Assembly: GCA_017302435.1 (NCBI GenBank)
Contig: JAFLDL010000005.1
Location: 1-64,000, forward strand
Source: Candidatus Accumulibacter necessarius
Lineage (GTDB): Bacteria; Pseudomonadota; Gammaproteobacteria; Burkholderiales; Rhodocyclaceae
Reading direction: 5' to 3'
Length of the DNA stretch: 64,000 bases
Every line of letters starts with the position of its first letter. Positions within the stretch are counted from its first letter, which is position 1. The notes below the pieces were generated by a model, which saw nothing but the letters and a program-made list of their open reading frames with translations, did not search any database and had not been told where the DNA came from. This document shows, one piece after another, positions 25,384 to 34,607 of the stretch. Both the position numbers and the translations under genes were made by a program.

Positions 25384-26517
25384 ATGACCGCCTCCCGCGA
25401 GCCCGACCACGAACTGGAAGACCGCCTCGCGCGGCGCCTGCTCGACGTCTTCATACGCGCCGGCCTGGTGGTGGCCCTGGTGCTGCTGTGCTACCGGATC
25501 TTCTCGCCATTCATGACGATGATGTTGTGGGCGCTGATCCTGGCGATCACGATCTACCCGCTGCACCAGATGCTCGCCGCCCGGATCGGCGGCAAACAGG
25601 GTCTCGCGTCGACGCTGATCGTGCTGCTCGCCGTCGCCGTCATCATCACGCCGACGGTCATGCTCGGCAGCCAGTTCGCCGACTCGGTCCATGACCTGGT
25701 CAAGGGCGTGCGCGACAACACGCTCCAGGTGCCGGCGCCGTCCGACAAGGTGGCATCCTGGCCGGTCGTCGGCAAGAGGGTGCATGCGCTCTGGTCGCAG
25801 GCCCACGAGGACCTGCCGGCAGTGGTCAAGAGCATGCAGCCCAAGATCGGCGAACTGGCGACCAAGGCGCTGGGCACGGTCGCCGGACTCGGCGGCAGCC
25901 TGCTGATGTTCATCTTATCGTTCATCGTCGCCGGCATCATGATGGCCTGGGGCGAAGCGGGCGCGCGGGCGATGCTGGAGATCTTCGAACGCTTCGCCGG
26001 GCTGGCCCGGGGCCAGGAGTTCACCGCGCTGTCGACCGCAACGGTGCGCGCCGTCGCGTCCGGTGTCATCGGCATCGCCTGCATCCAGGCGTTGTTGATC
26101 GGCGTCTCGCTGCTGATCGCCGGCGTCCCTTTCGCCGGCGTCCTGGCGGTGATCGTCCTCGTTCTCGGCATCGCGCAACTGCCGGCACTGCTGGTGACGC
26201 TGCCGGCGATCGGCTGGATCTGGGCGAGCGGCGACTACGCCACCGTCCCCGCCGTCGCCTACAGCGTGCTGCTGTTCGTCGCCGGCTTCGCCGACAACGT
26301 CCTGAAGCCGATCATGCTCGGCCGCGGCGTCGATGCGCCGATGCCGGTGATCCTGATCGGCGCGCTCGGCGGCATGGCGACGTCGGGCATCCTCGGCATG
26401 TTCATCGGGGCGACCTTGCTGGCGCTGGGCTACCAGATCTTCATGCGCTGGGTGGCCGACAACCCGGAAAGGACACGGCCACCGGCCGCCGGCGATTCAT
26501 CCTCCACCGCCGCCTGA
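25384..26517 (+). CDS. AI-2E family (PerM/YdiK-like) transporter
   Basis: This 377-residue inner-membrane protein has the family layout: two N-terminal segments (residues 25-70), a third near 80-95, a soluble stretch (100-170), then five segments. The PxxLPA-type motif appears as AQLPALLVTLPAIGW, followed by FADNVLKPIMLGRG, which is highly typical. Start ATG 25384 has AAGGAG upstream. Substrates of the family vary (ions, signals). The outer-membrane efflux factor starts 4 bases after its stop, so it likely heads the efflux operon. Confidence 0.88.
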   Translation: MTASREPDHELEDRLARRLLDVFIRAGLVVALVLLCYRIFSPFMTMMLWALILAITIYPLHQMLAARIGGKQGLASTLIVLLAVAVIITPTVMLGSQFADSVHDLVKGVRDNTLQVPAPSDKVASWPVVGKRVHALWSQAHEDLPAVVKSMQPKIGELATKALGTVAGLGGSLLMFILSFIVAGIMMAWGEAGARAMLEIFERFAGLARGQEFTALSTATVRAVASGVIGIACIQALLIGVSLLIAGVPFAGVLAVIVLVLGIAQLPALLVTLPAIGWIWASGDYATVPAVAYSVLLFVAGFADNVLKPIMLGRGVDAPMPVILIGALGGMATSGILGMFIGATLLALGYQIFMRWVADNPERTRPPAAGDSSSTAA

Positions 26518-26521
26518 GCCA

Positions 26522-28087
26522 ATGCGGCGATGCTTCGACGGCGCAGCCCGCCCGCGCCTGCCCGCCCTCGCCACGGCGCTGCTGGTCGCTGGCTGCGCCG
26601 CTGTCGGGCCGGATTTCAAGCGGCCCGAGGTGGCGTCGCTGGCCGACTGGTCGGGCGGCTCGCTGACGGAGCTGGCGGCGGAACAGCGCGGCCGGTCGCG
26701 AGCGCAGACCGAGGAATGGTGGCGGAACTTCGACGACCCGGTGCTCGACGCGCTGGTTGCCGAGGCGCAGCGCGCCAACCCGAACGTGCGCACGGCCGGC
26801 ATGCGCATCATGGAAGCGCGTGCGCAACTGGCGATCGCCGGCAGCCTGCTCTACCCGCAGCAGCAGCAGGTGACCGGCAAGGTCCTGCGCACGGGCACGG
26901 AGGCGAGCAGCGGGCCGGACACCGCGCTGACCGCGTACAACATCGGCTTTAACGTCGGCTGGGAGATCGACTTCTGGGGCAAGTTCCGGCGCAGCATCGA
27001 GGCCGCGGATGCCGGCTACTTCGCCACCATCGCCCAGTACGATGACCTGCAGGTGCTGATCGCGGCGCAGGTCGCAACCCTCTACACCTCGATCCGCACC
27101 CTCGAAATGCGGCTGACGATTGCCCGCGAAAACGCCGCGCTGCAGAAGCGCAGCCTGGAGATCACCGAACGGCTTTTCAAGTACGGCAATGACTCCGAAC
27201 TCGACGTGCAGCAGGCGAAGTCGCAATACCTCAGCACCCTCGCCTCGATCCCGCAGATCGAGGGCAGCGTGCGCCAGACGCAGAACGCGCTCTCGGTGCT
27301 GCTGGCCCGTCCGCCGGGTCCTTTACCGGAAATGGCGGCGGGCCGGGAACGCATTCCGCGGACCGAACTGGCGATCGTCGCCGACATGCCGGCCGAGATG
27401 CTGCGCCGCCGCCCCGACGTGCGCGCCGCCGAGATGCAACTGGCGGCGCAGTCGGCGCTGATCGGCGTCAGCGTCGCCGACCTCTACCCGTCGATCGCGC
27501 TACTCGGTTCGCTCGGCGTGTCGACGACGTCGTTGTCCGGGGCGCCACGCAAGTTCGACTGGGCGATTGGCCCCAGTCTGGTGTGGAACGTCTTCGACTT
27601 CGGTCGCCTGAGCAACGAGGTGCTGGTGCAGGACGCCCGCTTCCAGCAACTCTACGAGCAGTACCAGGGGACGGTGCTGCAGGCGGCGCGCGAGGTCGAT
27701 GACGCCGCGGTCGGCTTCGTCGCCAACCGCGAGCAGGTTCCGTTGCTCGAGGAATCGGTCAAGGCGGCGCAGCGCTCGCTTGACATCGCCACCATCCAGT
27801 ACCGAGAAGGCATGGCCGGCTTCGAGCGCGTGCTCGATTCGCAGCGGGCACTGTTCAACCAGCAGGAGCGGCTGGTGAACAACCTTGGCAACGTCGCGCA
27901 GAGTCTGGTGACGCTGTACAAGGCGATGGGTGGCGGCTGGCAGCAGGCGCGCGGCCGGCCGCTGGTGGACGACGCGACGCGCGAGACGATGGCCGAGCGC
28001 AGCGACTGGCGCGACCTGCTGGCGGTGCCGTTGCCGCCGCCCGATGCCGCTCCGCCACAGATCACACCGGAGAGGGAGGAACGATGA
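26522..28087 (+). CDS. NodT/TolC-type outer-membrane efflux lipoprotein
   Basis: This 521-residue outer-membrane channel of tripartite exporters has a lipobox LLVAGC near residue 24 followed by AAVGPDFKRPE, the typical NodT-family start. Two outer-membrane efflux repeats follow (about 70-260 and 285-470), with ADMPAEMLRRRPDVRAAE at the junction. It is coupled to the next gene (HlyD) by an overlapping ATGA. Together with HlyD and the membrane protein at 29225 it forms a complete export path. Confidence 0.92.
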   Translation: MRRCFDGAARPRLPALATALLVAGCAAVGPDFKRPEVASLADWSGGSLTELAAEQRGRSRAQTEEWWRNFDDPVLDALVAEAQRANPNVRTAGMRIMEARAQLAIAGSLLYPQQQQVTGKVLRTGTEASSGPDTALTAYNIGFNVGWEIDFWGKFRRSIEAADAGYFATIAQYDDLQVLIAAQVATLYTSIRTLEMRLTIARENAALQKRSLEITERLFKYGNDSELDVQQAKSQYLSTLASIPQIEGSVRQTQNALSVLLARPPGPLPEMAAGRERIPRTELAIVADMPAEMLRRRPDVRAAEMQLAAQSALIGVSVADLYPSIALLGSLGVSTTSLSGAPRKFDWAIGPSLVWNVFDFGRLSNEVLVQDARFQQLYEQYQGTVLQAAREVDDAAVGFVANREQVPLLEESVKAAQRSLDIATIQYREGMAGFERVLDSQRALFNQQERLVNNLGNVAQSLVTLYKAMGGGWQQARGRPLVDDATRETMAERSDWRDLLAVPLPPPDAAPPQITPEREER

Positions 28088-29217
28088 CCGAGGAATCGCC
28101 CAACCACAACCCGTCGACCGCAACCGGCGACGAAGCGCCGCAGCCGGGCAAGGCCACCAGGATCGGTGCGACGGTCGTGCTCGCTCTGATCGCCGCCAGC
28201 CTGCTCTGGTACTTCGTCGCCGACCGGCTGACGCCGCACACCACGCAGGCGCGGGTGCAGGCATTCGTCGTGCCGGTCGCGGCGGAAGTGGCGGGCAAAG
28301 TGCTGGCGGTGCACGTCAGGAACAACGATGAGGTACAGGCGGGGCAGCCGCTGTTCGACATCGATCCCAGCCAGTACCGGATCGCGTTGCAGCGCAGCCG
28401 CTCGGACTACGAGTCGGTGCAGCGCTCGGTCAATGCCTCGGCGGCGACTGTCGAGGCGGCACGCGCCTCGCTGCAGGCGGCCCAGGCCAACCACGTCAAG
28501 GCTGACAAGGATGCGACGCGGCAGGAAACGCTTTACGCCGAGGACCCCGGCGCCATCTCCGTGCGCCGGCTGGAGGTCGCGCAGGCTACCCGGATCCAGG
28601 CGCGTAGCCAGGAAAAGGCCGCCGAGGCCGACCTGCGCAAGGCGCAGGAAGCCGCCGGCGAGAGCGGCGACAACAACGCGCAACTGCGCAGCGCGCGCTC
28701 GGCGATCGAGAAGGCCGAGCTGGATCTGGCGCGCACGCAGGTGGTCGCCCCCGGCCGTGGCGTCGTCACCGACCTGCGCACCGATGTCGGCCATTTCGCC
28801 CAGGCGGGCGCGGCGGCGATGACGCTGATCGCCATCCACGACCTGTGGATCAACGCCGACCTGACCGAGAACAACCTCGGCAATATCGATCCCGGCGACG
28901 AGGTGGCGATCGTCCTCGACGTGCTGCCCGGCGAGGTGCTCAAGGGCCACGTGCGCAGCGTCGGCAGCGGCGTCAGCTCCGGCCAGCAGGCGCCGCCGGG
29001 AACGCTGCCGACGATCCAGAACAGCCGCGACTGGCTGCGCCAGGCGCAGCGCTTCCCGGTGGCCATCGAGTTCGACGTGTCCGAAGCCGACCGCCTGCGG
29101 AAGGTCCGCATCGGCGGCCAGGCCGAGGTGATGGTCTTCACCGGCGACAACTTCCTGATGAACCTGCTCGGCGCGGGCTACATCCGGCTGATGAGCCTGC
29201 TCTCCTACCTCTATTGA
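28084..29217 (+). CDS. HlyD/EmrA-type membrane fusion protein
   Basis: This 377-residue periplasmic adaptor has one N-terminal transmembrane segment (about residues 28-48). A lipoyl-like half follows (VAAEVAGKVLAVHVRNNDEV), then a long alpha-helical hairpin (about 100-210), the second lipoyl half (VVAPGRGVVTDLRTDVG), and a beta-barrel. It connects the inner-membrane component to the outer-membrane factor. The start overlaps the upstream gene (ATGA), and the DUF2955-like gene follows after 7 bases, so the three are one operon. Confidence 0.92.
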   Translation: MTEESPNHNPSTATGDEAPQPGKATRIGATVVLALIAASLLWYFVADRLTPHTTQARVQAFVVPVAAEVAGKVLAVHVRNNDEVQAGQPLFDIDPSQYRIALQRSRSDYESVQRSVNASAATVEAARASLQAAQANHVKADKDATRQETLYAEDPGAISVRRLEVAQATRIQARSQEKAAEADLRKAQEAAGESGDNNAQLRSARSAIEKAELDLARTQVVAPGRGVVTDLRTDVGHFAQAGAAAMTLIAIHDLWINADLTENNLGNIDPGDEVAIVLDVLPGEVLKGHVRSVGSGVSSGQQAPPGTLPTIQNSRDWLRQAQRFPVAIEFDVSEADRLRKVRIGGQAEVMVFTGDNFLMNLLGAGYIRLMSLLSYLY

Positions 29218-29224
29218 GCGACCG

Positions 29225-30256
29225 ATGATCGCCCCGGCGGACAAGGCGGTTCTGCGGCTGGCGGTCGGTATCGGCCTCGCCGTGCTGGTCGCCTACGGCT
29301 TCGCTCTGCAGCTGCCGCACGTGGTCTGCCTGATGGCCATGATCGTTTTGTGCAAGCCGGGTCCGCCGATTCCGCCGCTCAAGGCGGCGGCCTTTGCCCT
29401 GCTGCTCGGCGGCCTGCTGATCACGGGCGTGCTGATGGTCCCCTTGCTGGAGAACTACGCGTTGGCCGCGGTCCTGCTGACCGGCGCGATCCTGTACGCG
29501 CTGTTCTTCTTCGGCATCCGGACCGGCAACCCGCTGACCCTGCTCCTCCTCGTGGTTATCACGCTTATCCCGGTCGCCGGGGTGGCCGAGCAGGCGCTGG
29601 TGACGGTCATCAGCGTGACCATCGCCGTCGGGATCGCGGTCGGCGGCCTGGTCGGCAGCCTTTCGCACGCCTTTTTTCCCGACGCGCCGGGTGCGGCGGC
29701 CAAGGCTACCAAGGCGCAGCCCCCCAGCCGCGAGACGGCGAGCTGGATCGCGCTGCGCGGCACGCTGGTCGTAATGCCGGTGTTCGTGCTGGCGCTGACC
29801 GACCCATCGTTCTATCTGGCGGCGATCATGAAGACCGCTTCCCTTGGGCAGCAGGCGGGTTCCACCGACACGCGCTCGGCCGGCAAGGAACTGGTGGGAT
29901 CGACCCTGATGGGGGCGGCGATGGCCCTGGTCGTGTGGTGCGGCCTGTCGCTCTGGCCCAACCTGTGGATGCTGCTGCTGTGGATGATGGCAGCCGCGCT
30001 GTGGGCCGGCGCACGGATTTTCGGGGTCAGGCGCACGGCCTACCCGCCCGTGTTCTGGAACGATGCCCTGATGACCATCCTGATCCTGCTCGGTCCGGCG
30101 ATCGAGGACAGCGCCAGCGGCACGGGGGTACTGGGGGCGTCCGCCGTCCGTGTCGGCCTGTTCGTCGGCGTCGCGCTCTATGCCTGGGGGATGGTCTGGC
30201 TACTCGAACGCTGGCGCACCACGCGCCGCCAGGCGCTGTTCTTCGACCACGGCTGA
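29225..30256 (+). CDS. DUF2955/FUSC-like inner-membrane protein
   Basis: This 343-residue protein has nine to ten hydrophobic segments in two blocks (about 10-150 and 180-330). The N-terminal VVCLMAMIVLCKPGPPIPPL resembles the start of aromatic-acid exporter/FUSC-type proteins (DUF2955). In related operons this protein is the inner-membrane part beside HlyD and NodT-type proteins. No ABC, RND or MFS pump gene is present, so this is the best candidate for the energised transporter here. The substrate is unknown. Confidence 0.78.
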   Translation: MIAPADKAVLRLAVGIGLAVLVAYGFALQLPHVVCLMAMIVLCKPGPPIPPLKAAAFALLLGGLLITGVLMVPLLENYALAAVLLTGAILYALFFFGIRTGNPLTLLLLVVITLIPVAGVAEQALVTVISVTIAVGIAVGGLVGSLSHAFFPDAPGAAAKATKAQPPSRETASWIALRGTLVVMPVFVLALTDPSFYLAAIMKTASLGQQAGSTDTRSAGKELVGSTLMGAAMALVVWCGLSLWPNLWMLLLWMMAAALWAGARIFGVRRTAYPPVFWNDALMTILILLGPAIEDSASGTGVLGASAVRVGLFVGVALYAWGMVWLLERWRTTRRQALFFDHG

Positions 30257-30272
30257 AAATAGGAGAGAAACG

Positions 30273-30713
30273 ATGCTGCCCAATCTGCTTGTCGGCCTGC
30301 CGACCATGCTGCTCTGCCTGATCCTGCAGGTGTTGTTCACCTTCTGGAGCATTCGCTACTACCTGCGCGCATCGGACAGGATCGCCGCCACCGGGGCGCG
30401 CGTCCAGGTACGTCCACTTCTTTTCGTGATGCTGATCCTGACCGCCGGCAACCTTCTCCAGATCACGCTGTGGGGCTGCCTGTTCCTGGCGCTGGGGGAG
30501 TTCACCGAGTTCTACGAGGCCGTCTACCACTCGGGGGTGAATTTCGCCTCGCTGGGCTATGGCGACATCGTCATGAGCAAGTCGTGGAAACTGCTCGGCC
30601 CGCTGGAGGCGGTCAATGGCGTCCTGATGGTGGGCATGAGCGGCGCCGCGCTGGTGGCGGTGCTGCAGCAGCTGATCAAGAAGCAGCAGGAACAGCGCAC
30701 GCGGACGGACTGA
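30273..30713 (+). CDS. two-segment ion channel protein
   Basis: This 146-residue protein has an N-terminal hydrophobic segment (5-28), then segments near 50-72 and 108-130 flanking a pore loop. The pore loop reads NFASLGYGDIVMS; SLGYGD matches the potassium selectivity filter T-x-GYGD with S for T. No cyclic-nucleotide or RCK domain is attached. It follows the DUF2955-like gene by 16 bases with AGGAGAG before ATG 30273, so it likely belongs to the efflux operon. Confidence 0.78.
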   Translation: MLPNLLVGLPTMLLCLILQVLFTFWSIRYYLRASDRIAATGARVQVRPLLFVMLILTAGNLLQITLWGCLFLALGEFTEFYEAVYHSGVNFASLGYGDIVMSKSWKLLGPLEAVNGVLMVGMSGAALVAVLQQLIKKQQEQRTRTD

Positions 30714-30780
30714 GCGCCGGTGCGGACCGGGCTTGCTGCATCAGCCGCAGGTCATCGTCCCCGGCTGCCGCGCACGCTCG

Positions 30781-30806
30781 TAATTCCGGGGACTAATTCC
30801 GGGGAC
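30781..30806. repeat. tandem 13-bp direct repeat
   Basis: TAATTCCGGGGAC occurs twice in a row (30781-30793 and 30794-30806); the second copy runs into the left inverted repeat of the first 96-bp element. Confidence 0.9.
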
Positions 30807-30897
30807 AGTATACAAAATTGCTCGTTGCGATAGCAGATGGCGGAGACGAGTCGAAGTGGCCGCGGCAGGCAGCGGCGGGAATTTACTATACTGTCCG
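30802..30897. repeat. 96-bp inverted-repeat element, copy 1
   Basis: The element starts GGGACAGTATAC and ends with TATACTGTCC plus G, giving a 10-bp perfect terminal inverted repeat (30803-30812 with 30887-30896). It has the same length as, and is clearly similar along its whole length to, copy 2 at 31043-31138. It carries no gene. GGACAGTATAC-type ends are often seen near REP-associated (IS200-like) transposase genes, so this may be a non-autonomous relative; no such transposase lies in the window. Confidence 0.8.
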
Positions 30898-30925
30898 CGG
30901 AACTCCCCGCTGTCTCCGGAACTCC

Positions 30926-31036
30926 CTATTTCTTGCCGTAGGCGCTGTCGTGGTCGGGCGCAATAGTCAGCAGGCGGATGAAGTCGCCCTCACGGTAGGC
31001 TGTCGCCCGCCGCGCCTGCGAGATACGTAGCGATGA
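30926..31036 (-). pseudogene. possible gene remnant between the repeat copies
   Basis: Between the two repeat elements a minus-strand frame encodes RRATAYREGDFIRLL and then IAPDHDSAYGKK before a TAG at 30928-30926. It reads like a genuine protein C-terminus rather than chance sequence. No start codon or N-terminal part is left, and the inner end is bounded by copy 2. I do not recognise the parent family. Confidence 0.3.
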
Positions 31037-31042
31037 ATTACA

Positions 31043-31138
31043 GGGACAGTATACAAAATTGCTCGTTCCAACAGCAGATGGCCGAGGAGCGTCGAGACGG
31101 GCGCGGCAAGCAGCGGCTGGAATTTAGTATACTGTCCC
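31043..31138. repeat. 96-bp inverted-repeat element, copy 2
   Basis: The ends GGGACAGTATAC (31043-31054) and GTATACTGTCCC (31127-31138) are perfect 12-bp inverted repeats. The interior matches copy 1 over most positions (for example AAAATTGCTCGTT and CAGCAGATGGC). The two copies are in the same orientation, 241 bases apart start to start. Confidence 0.85.
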
Positions 31139-31139
31139 C

Positions 31140-31169
31140 GGAACTATCCGGAACTATCCGGAACTATCC
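31140..31169. repeat. three tandem copies of a 10-bp unit
   Basis: GGAACTATCC is repeated three times without gaps, directly after the right end of repeat copy 2. The remaining 240 bases up to the fabI stop hold no gene that I can support. Confidence 0.9.
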
Positions 31170-31409
31170 ACCCGCTCCATTCCGACATGGGCAACCAGGC
31201 GAGCATGGCAAGCGTTGGCAGCGGTGCGACTTTCTTCCGCGTCGGAGTGAGCATACAAGGGTGGGCAGCTTGAGCGCGTGGCTTGCCGGTGGGCGAGCCC
31301 TGCCGGGGGTGTTGTCGACCCGCTGTGAAAAGGCTGCACGGGGATACTGTGGATCCCTTCTGCAAGAGCCCTGTGCGATGGCCGCTTCGCGCAGCGATTG
31401 CTCCCCCGT

Positions 31410-32210
31410 TCAGGCGGGCAGCGGTTCTGGATTCCCCAGCGCCGTTGTATTCAGTCCGCCATCGACGTACATGATCTCGCCGGTGATGCCGCTGGCCAGG
31501 TCAGAGAGCATGAAGGCGGCGGCGTTGCCGACTTCGTCGATGGTGATGTTGCGGCGTAGCGGTGCGTTGTGTGCGTTGTAGGCGAGCAGGCGTGAGAAGT
31601 TGCCAATGCCGGAAGCGGCCAGGGTCTTGATCGGGCCGGCCGAGATGGCGTTGGCACGGATCCCTTGCGGACCGAGGCAGAAGGCGAGATAGCGGGTGGC
31701 GGCTTCGAGGCTGGCCTTGGCGAGGCCCATGGTGTTGTAGTTGGGCAGGGTGCGTTCGGCGCCAAGGTAGGAGAGCGCGAGCAGGGCAGGGTTGCGGCCT
31801 TGCAGCAGCAGCGGCCGGGCGGCCTTGGCCAGCGCCGGGTAGCTGTAGGACGAGACATCATGCGCGATGCGGAAGGCGTCGCGGGTGATGCCGTCGAGAA
31901 AGTCGCCTTCGATCGCTTCGCCGGGGGCGTAGGCGATCGAATGCACCAGCCCTTCGAGGCCTTCCCAGTGCTGGCCCAGGTCGGCGAACAACTGCGCGAT
32001 CTCGGCGTCCTCGGCGACGTCACAGGGAAAGACCAGGGTGCTGTCGAATTCCTTGGCGAACTTGGCGAGGCGATCCTTGAAGCGCTCGCTCTGATAGGTG
32101 AAAGCCAGTTGCGCGCCTTCCCGGTGGCAGGCCCTCGCGATGCCGTAGGCGATCGAGTGCTTGGACAGCACCCCGGTGATCAAAATACGCTTGTCGGCAA
32201 GGAATCCCAT
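31410..32210 (-). CDS. fabI: enoyl-[acyl-carrier-protein] reductase (NADH)
   Basis: This 266-residue SDR enzyme reduces enoyl-ACP in the last step of each fatty-acid elongation cycle, in the cytoplasm. It starts [19 protein letters not shown], the FabI-type atypical nucleotide loop. The catalytic Tyr-x6-Lys lies in the segment [14 protein letters not shown] (Y-N-T-M-G-L-A-K). The family ending [11 protein letters not shown] is present. A GGAGAA site precedes ATG 32210. It stands alone and is divergent from the peptide ABC transporter operon. FabI is the target of triclosan-type inhibitors, as is known for the family. Confidence 0.96.
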   Translation of the reverse strand: MGFLADKRILITGVLSKHSIAYGIARACHREGAQLAFTYQSERFKDRLAKFAKEFDSTLVFPCDVAEDAEIAQLFADLGQHWEGLEGLVHSIAYAPGEAIEGDFLDGITRDAFRIAHDVSSYSYPALAKAARPLLLQGRNPALLALSYLGAERTLPNYNTMGLAKASLEAATRYLAFCLGPQGIRANAISAGPIKTLAASGIGNFSRLLAYNAHNAPLRRNITIDEVGNAAAFMLSDLASGITGEIMYVDGGLNTTALGNPEPLPA

Positions 32211-32384
32211 GGGTTCTCCGGTAACTGAAATTGGCTTGTTGGCAGGTTCTTGTTCGGATCAGCTTGACCGCACGATTATAAAGGATTCCACCCGGTCGCC
32301 GGCGATCGTCGTCGGGCATCGGCCGTCGGCCCCGGTTGCGCCGGCGGACCCAATCGGGCGGACTTCGCGCTACACTGCCGTCCC

Positions 32385-34547
32385 ATGTCTGTTTTCCGTT
32401 TCGACTTCGTCGTACTGCTGCTCCTGCTCACGGCCTGTGGCAGCGAGCAGAACGATCCCTACCCGCGCGCCGAGCGTGGCCGGAACATCCTCTATTCGGC
32501 GTTCACCGACCGCCCCAAGCATCTCGACCCGGTGCAATCCTACAGCGAGGACGAAATCACCTTCACGGCGCAGATCTACGAGCCGCCACTGCAGTATCAC
32601 TACCTGAGGCGCCCGTACACGCTGATTCCGCTGACCAGCGATGCCGTACCTGTGCCACGTTATTACAACGAACATGGCCAGGAGTTGCCGGCCGATGCGC
32701 CACTGGCGGCGATTGCGCACAGCGTCTACGATATTCGTATTCGCCCGGGGATCCGCTATCAGCCGCACCCGGCTTTTGCCGTCGATGCCGCTGGCCAGCC
32801 GCTGTATCGGGATCTCGATCGCGAGGAGCTGCGCGGGATTGAGAAGATCACCGATTTCCCGCAAACCGGCACGCGCGAACTGATTGCCGACGACTATATC
32901 TACCAGATCAAGCGACTGGCGCATCCGCGCCTGCATTCGCCGATCTTCAGCATGATGGCCGAGCGCATCGTTGGCCTGCGCGAGCTCGGCGCTGCCTTGC
33001 AGGCAGAGGCCAGCGCCCTGCCGTCCGGCGCCTGGCTGGATCTCGATCGTCTGCCGTTGGCCGGCGCCAGCCGCATCGATCGCTACACCTATCGCATCAG
33101 GCTGCGCGGCAAGTATCCACAGTTCGTCTATTGGCTGGCGATGCCCTTCTTCGCACCGGTGCCACGCGAGGTCGACCGTTTCTACCATCAGCCCGGGATG
33201 GCCGGGAAGAACCTGACGCTCGACTGGTATCCGGTGGGCACTGGTCCCTTCATGCTGACGCAGAACGACCCCAACAGCCGCATGATTCTCGAACGTAACC
33301 CCAACTTCCACGGCGAGACCTATCCCTGCCAGGGCGAGCCCGAAGACGGGGCGGCCGGCTTGCTGGCCGATTGCGGCAAGCCGCTGCCGTTCATCGAGCA
33401 GGCGATCTATTCGCGCGAGAAGGAGAGCATTCCCTATTGGAACAAGTTTCTGCAGGGCTACTACGATGCCTCCGGGATTTCCTCGGACAGCTTCGACCAG
33501 GCGGTGCGCCTCGGAGTTGGCGGCGACGTACAGTTGACCGACGAGATGCGCGACAAGGGCATCCGTTTGCTGACCAGCGTGCGGGCGTCGATCTTCTACA
33601 TGGGCTTCAACATGCTCGACCCGGTGGTCGGTGGCCTGGCCGAGCAGCCGACGAAGCTGCGGCAGGCGTTGTCGATGGTCATCGACCAGGAGGAATTCAT
33701 CTCGATCTTCATGAACGGCCGCGGCATCGCGGCGACCAGTCCGCTGCCGCCGGGGATCTTCGGTTACCTGGAAGGCAAGGAGGGCAGCAATCCGGTCGTT
33801 TACGACTGGGTCGACGGGCGGCCGCAGCGCAAGCCGGTGGCAGAGGCGAAGAAGCTGCTCGCCGAGGCTGGCTGGCCGAATGGTCGCCATGCCACGAGCG
33901 GTGAGCCGCTGGTCCTGAATCTCGACACGACCACCGGCGGCATGGGGGAAAAGTCGCGACTGGACTGGCTGACGCGGCAGTTCGCCAAGCTCGACATCCA
34001 GCTCGTGGTGCGGTCGACCGACTTCAACCGCTTCCAGGAGAAGGTGCGCAAGGGGGCGGTGCAACTCTATTACCTGGGCTGGAATGCCGATTATCCCGAT
34101 CCGGAGAACTTCCTCTTCCTGCTCGCGGGGTCGGAGGGCAAGGTGGCAAAGGCCGGCGAGAACGCCTCCAACTACGCCAATCCACAGTTCGACCGCCTGT
34201 TCGAGCAGATGAAGAACATGGAGAGCGACGGTCCGCGCGGCGGCGAGCGGCTGGCGATCATCCGCCAGGCGATTGCGCTGCTGCAGCACGATGCCCCATG
34301 GATCTACGGCTTTCACCCGAAGAGCTACACGCTCGGCCATGTCTGGCTGCACAACCGCAAGCCGACCGATGTTGGCAACAACATCCTCAAGTATCAGCGT
34401 GTCGACGTGGCCCAGCGGGAGCGTTTGCGCGAGGAATGGAATCGACCGGTGCTCTGGCCGCTGGCAGCGGCGACCGTGGTCCTGGGGGCTGTCCTGCTGC
34501 CGGCGGCGATCGCGTATCGCCGTCGTGAACGCAGCACGGCCCGCTGA
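32385..34547 (+). CDS. peptide-type ABC transporter substrate-binding lipoprotein
   Basis: This 720-residue protein has a short signal and lipobox (LLLLLTACG, C18). It is an SBP_bac_5 (OppA/DppA/YejA type) binding protein. Typical segments include YEPPLQYHYL near the N-terminus, YPVGTGPFMLTQND in the middle and LGWNADYPDPENFLFLL toward the end. It is longer than the usual 520-600 residues, with an extended N-terminal domain. It heads an operon with two permeases and a fused ATPase, an order seen in Yej-type microcin C/peptide importers. Ligand unknown. Confidence 0.9.
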   Translation: MSVFRFDFVVLLLLLTACGSEQNDPYPRAERGRNILYSAFTDRPKHLDPVQSYSEDEITFTAQIYEPPLQYHYLRRPYTLIPLTSDAVPVPRYYNEHGQELPADAPLAAIAHSVYDIRIRPGIRYQPHPAFAVDAAGQPLYRDLDREELRGIEKITDFPQTGTRELIADDYIYQIKRLAHPRLHSPIFSMMAERIVGLRELGAALQAEASALPSGAWLDLDRLPLAGASRIDRYTYRIRLRGKYPQFVYWLAMPFFAPVPREVDRFYHQPGMAGKNLTLDWYPVGTGPFMLTQNDPNSRMILERNPNFHGETYPCQGEPEDGAAGLLADCGKPLPFIEQAIYSREKESIPYWNKFLQGYYDASGISSDSFDQAVRLGVGGDVQLTDEMRDKGIRLLTSVRASIFYMGFNMLDPVVGGLAEQPTKLRQALSMVIDQEEFISIFMNGRGIAATSPLPPGIFGYLEGKEGSNPVVYDWVDGRPQRKPVAEAKKLLAEAGWPNGRHATSGEPLVLNLDTTTGGMGEKSRLDWLTRQFAKLDIQLVVRSTDFNRFQEKVRKGAVQLYYLGWNADYPDPENFLFLLAGSEGKVAKAGENASNYANPQFDRLFEQMKNMESDGPRGGERLAIIRQAIALLQHDAPWIYGFHPKSYTLGHVWLHNRKPTDVGNNILKYQRVDVAQRERLREEWNRPVLWPLAAATVVLGAVLLPAAIAYRRRERSTAR

Positions 34548-34607
34548 TGCGCGCTCCGATCGCGCGGCAGCGGCCACTCGCCACGGCTTGAGGTATATTC
34601 GCCCACC

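Noticed and set aside
30802..31138. A CRISPR array formed by the repeated units
   Set aside because: Only two copies occur, they are 96 bp long with inverted-repeat ends, and no spacers or cas genes are present.
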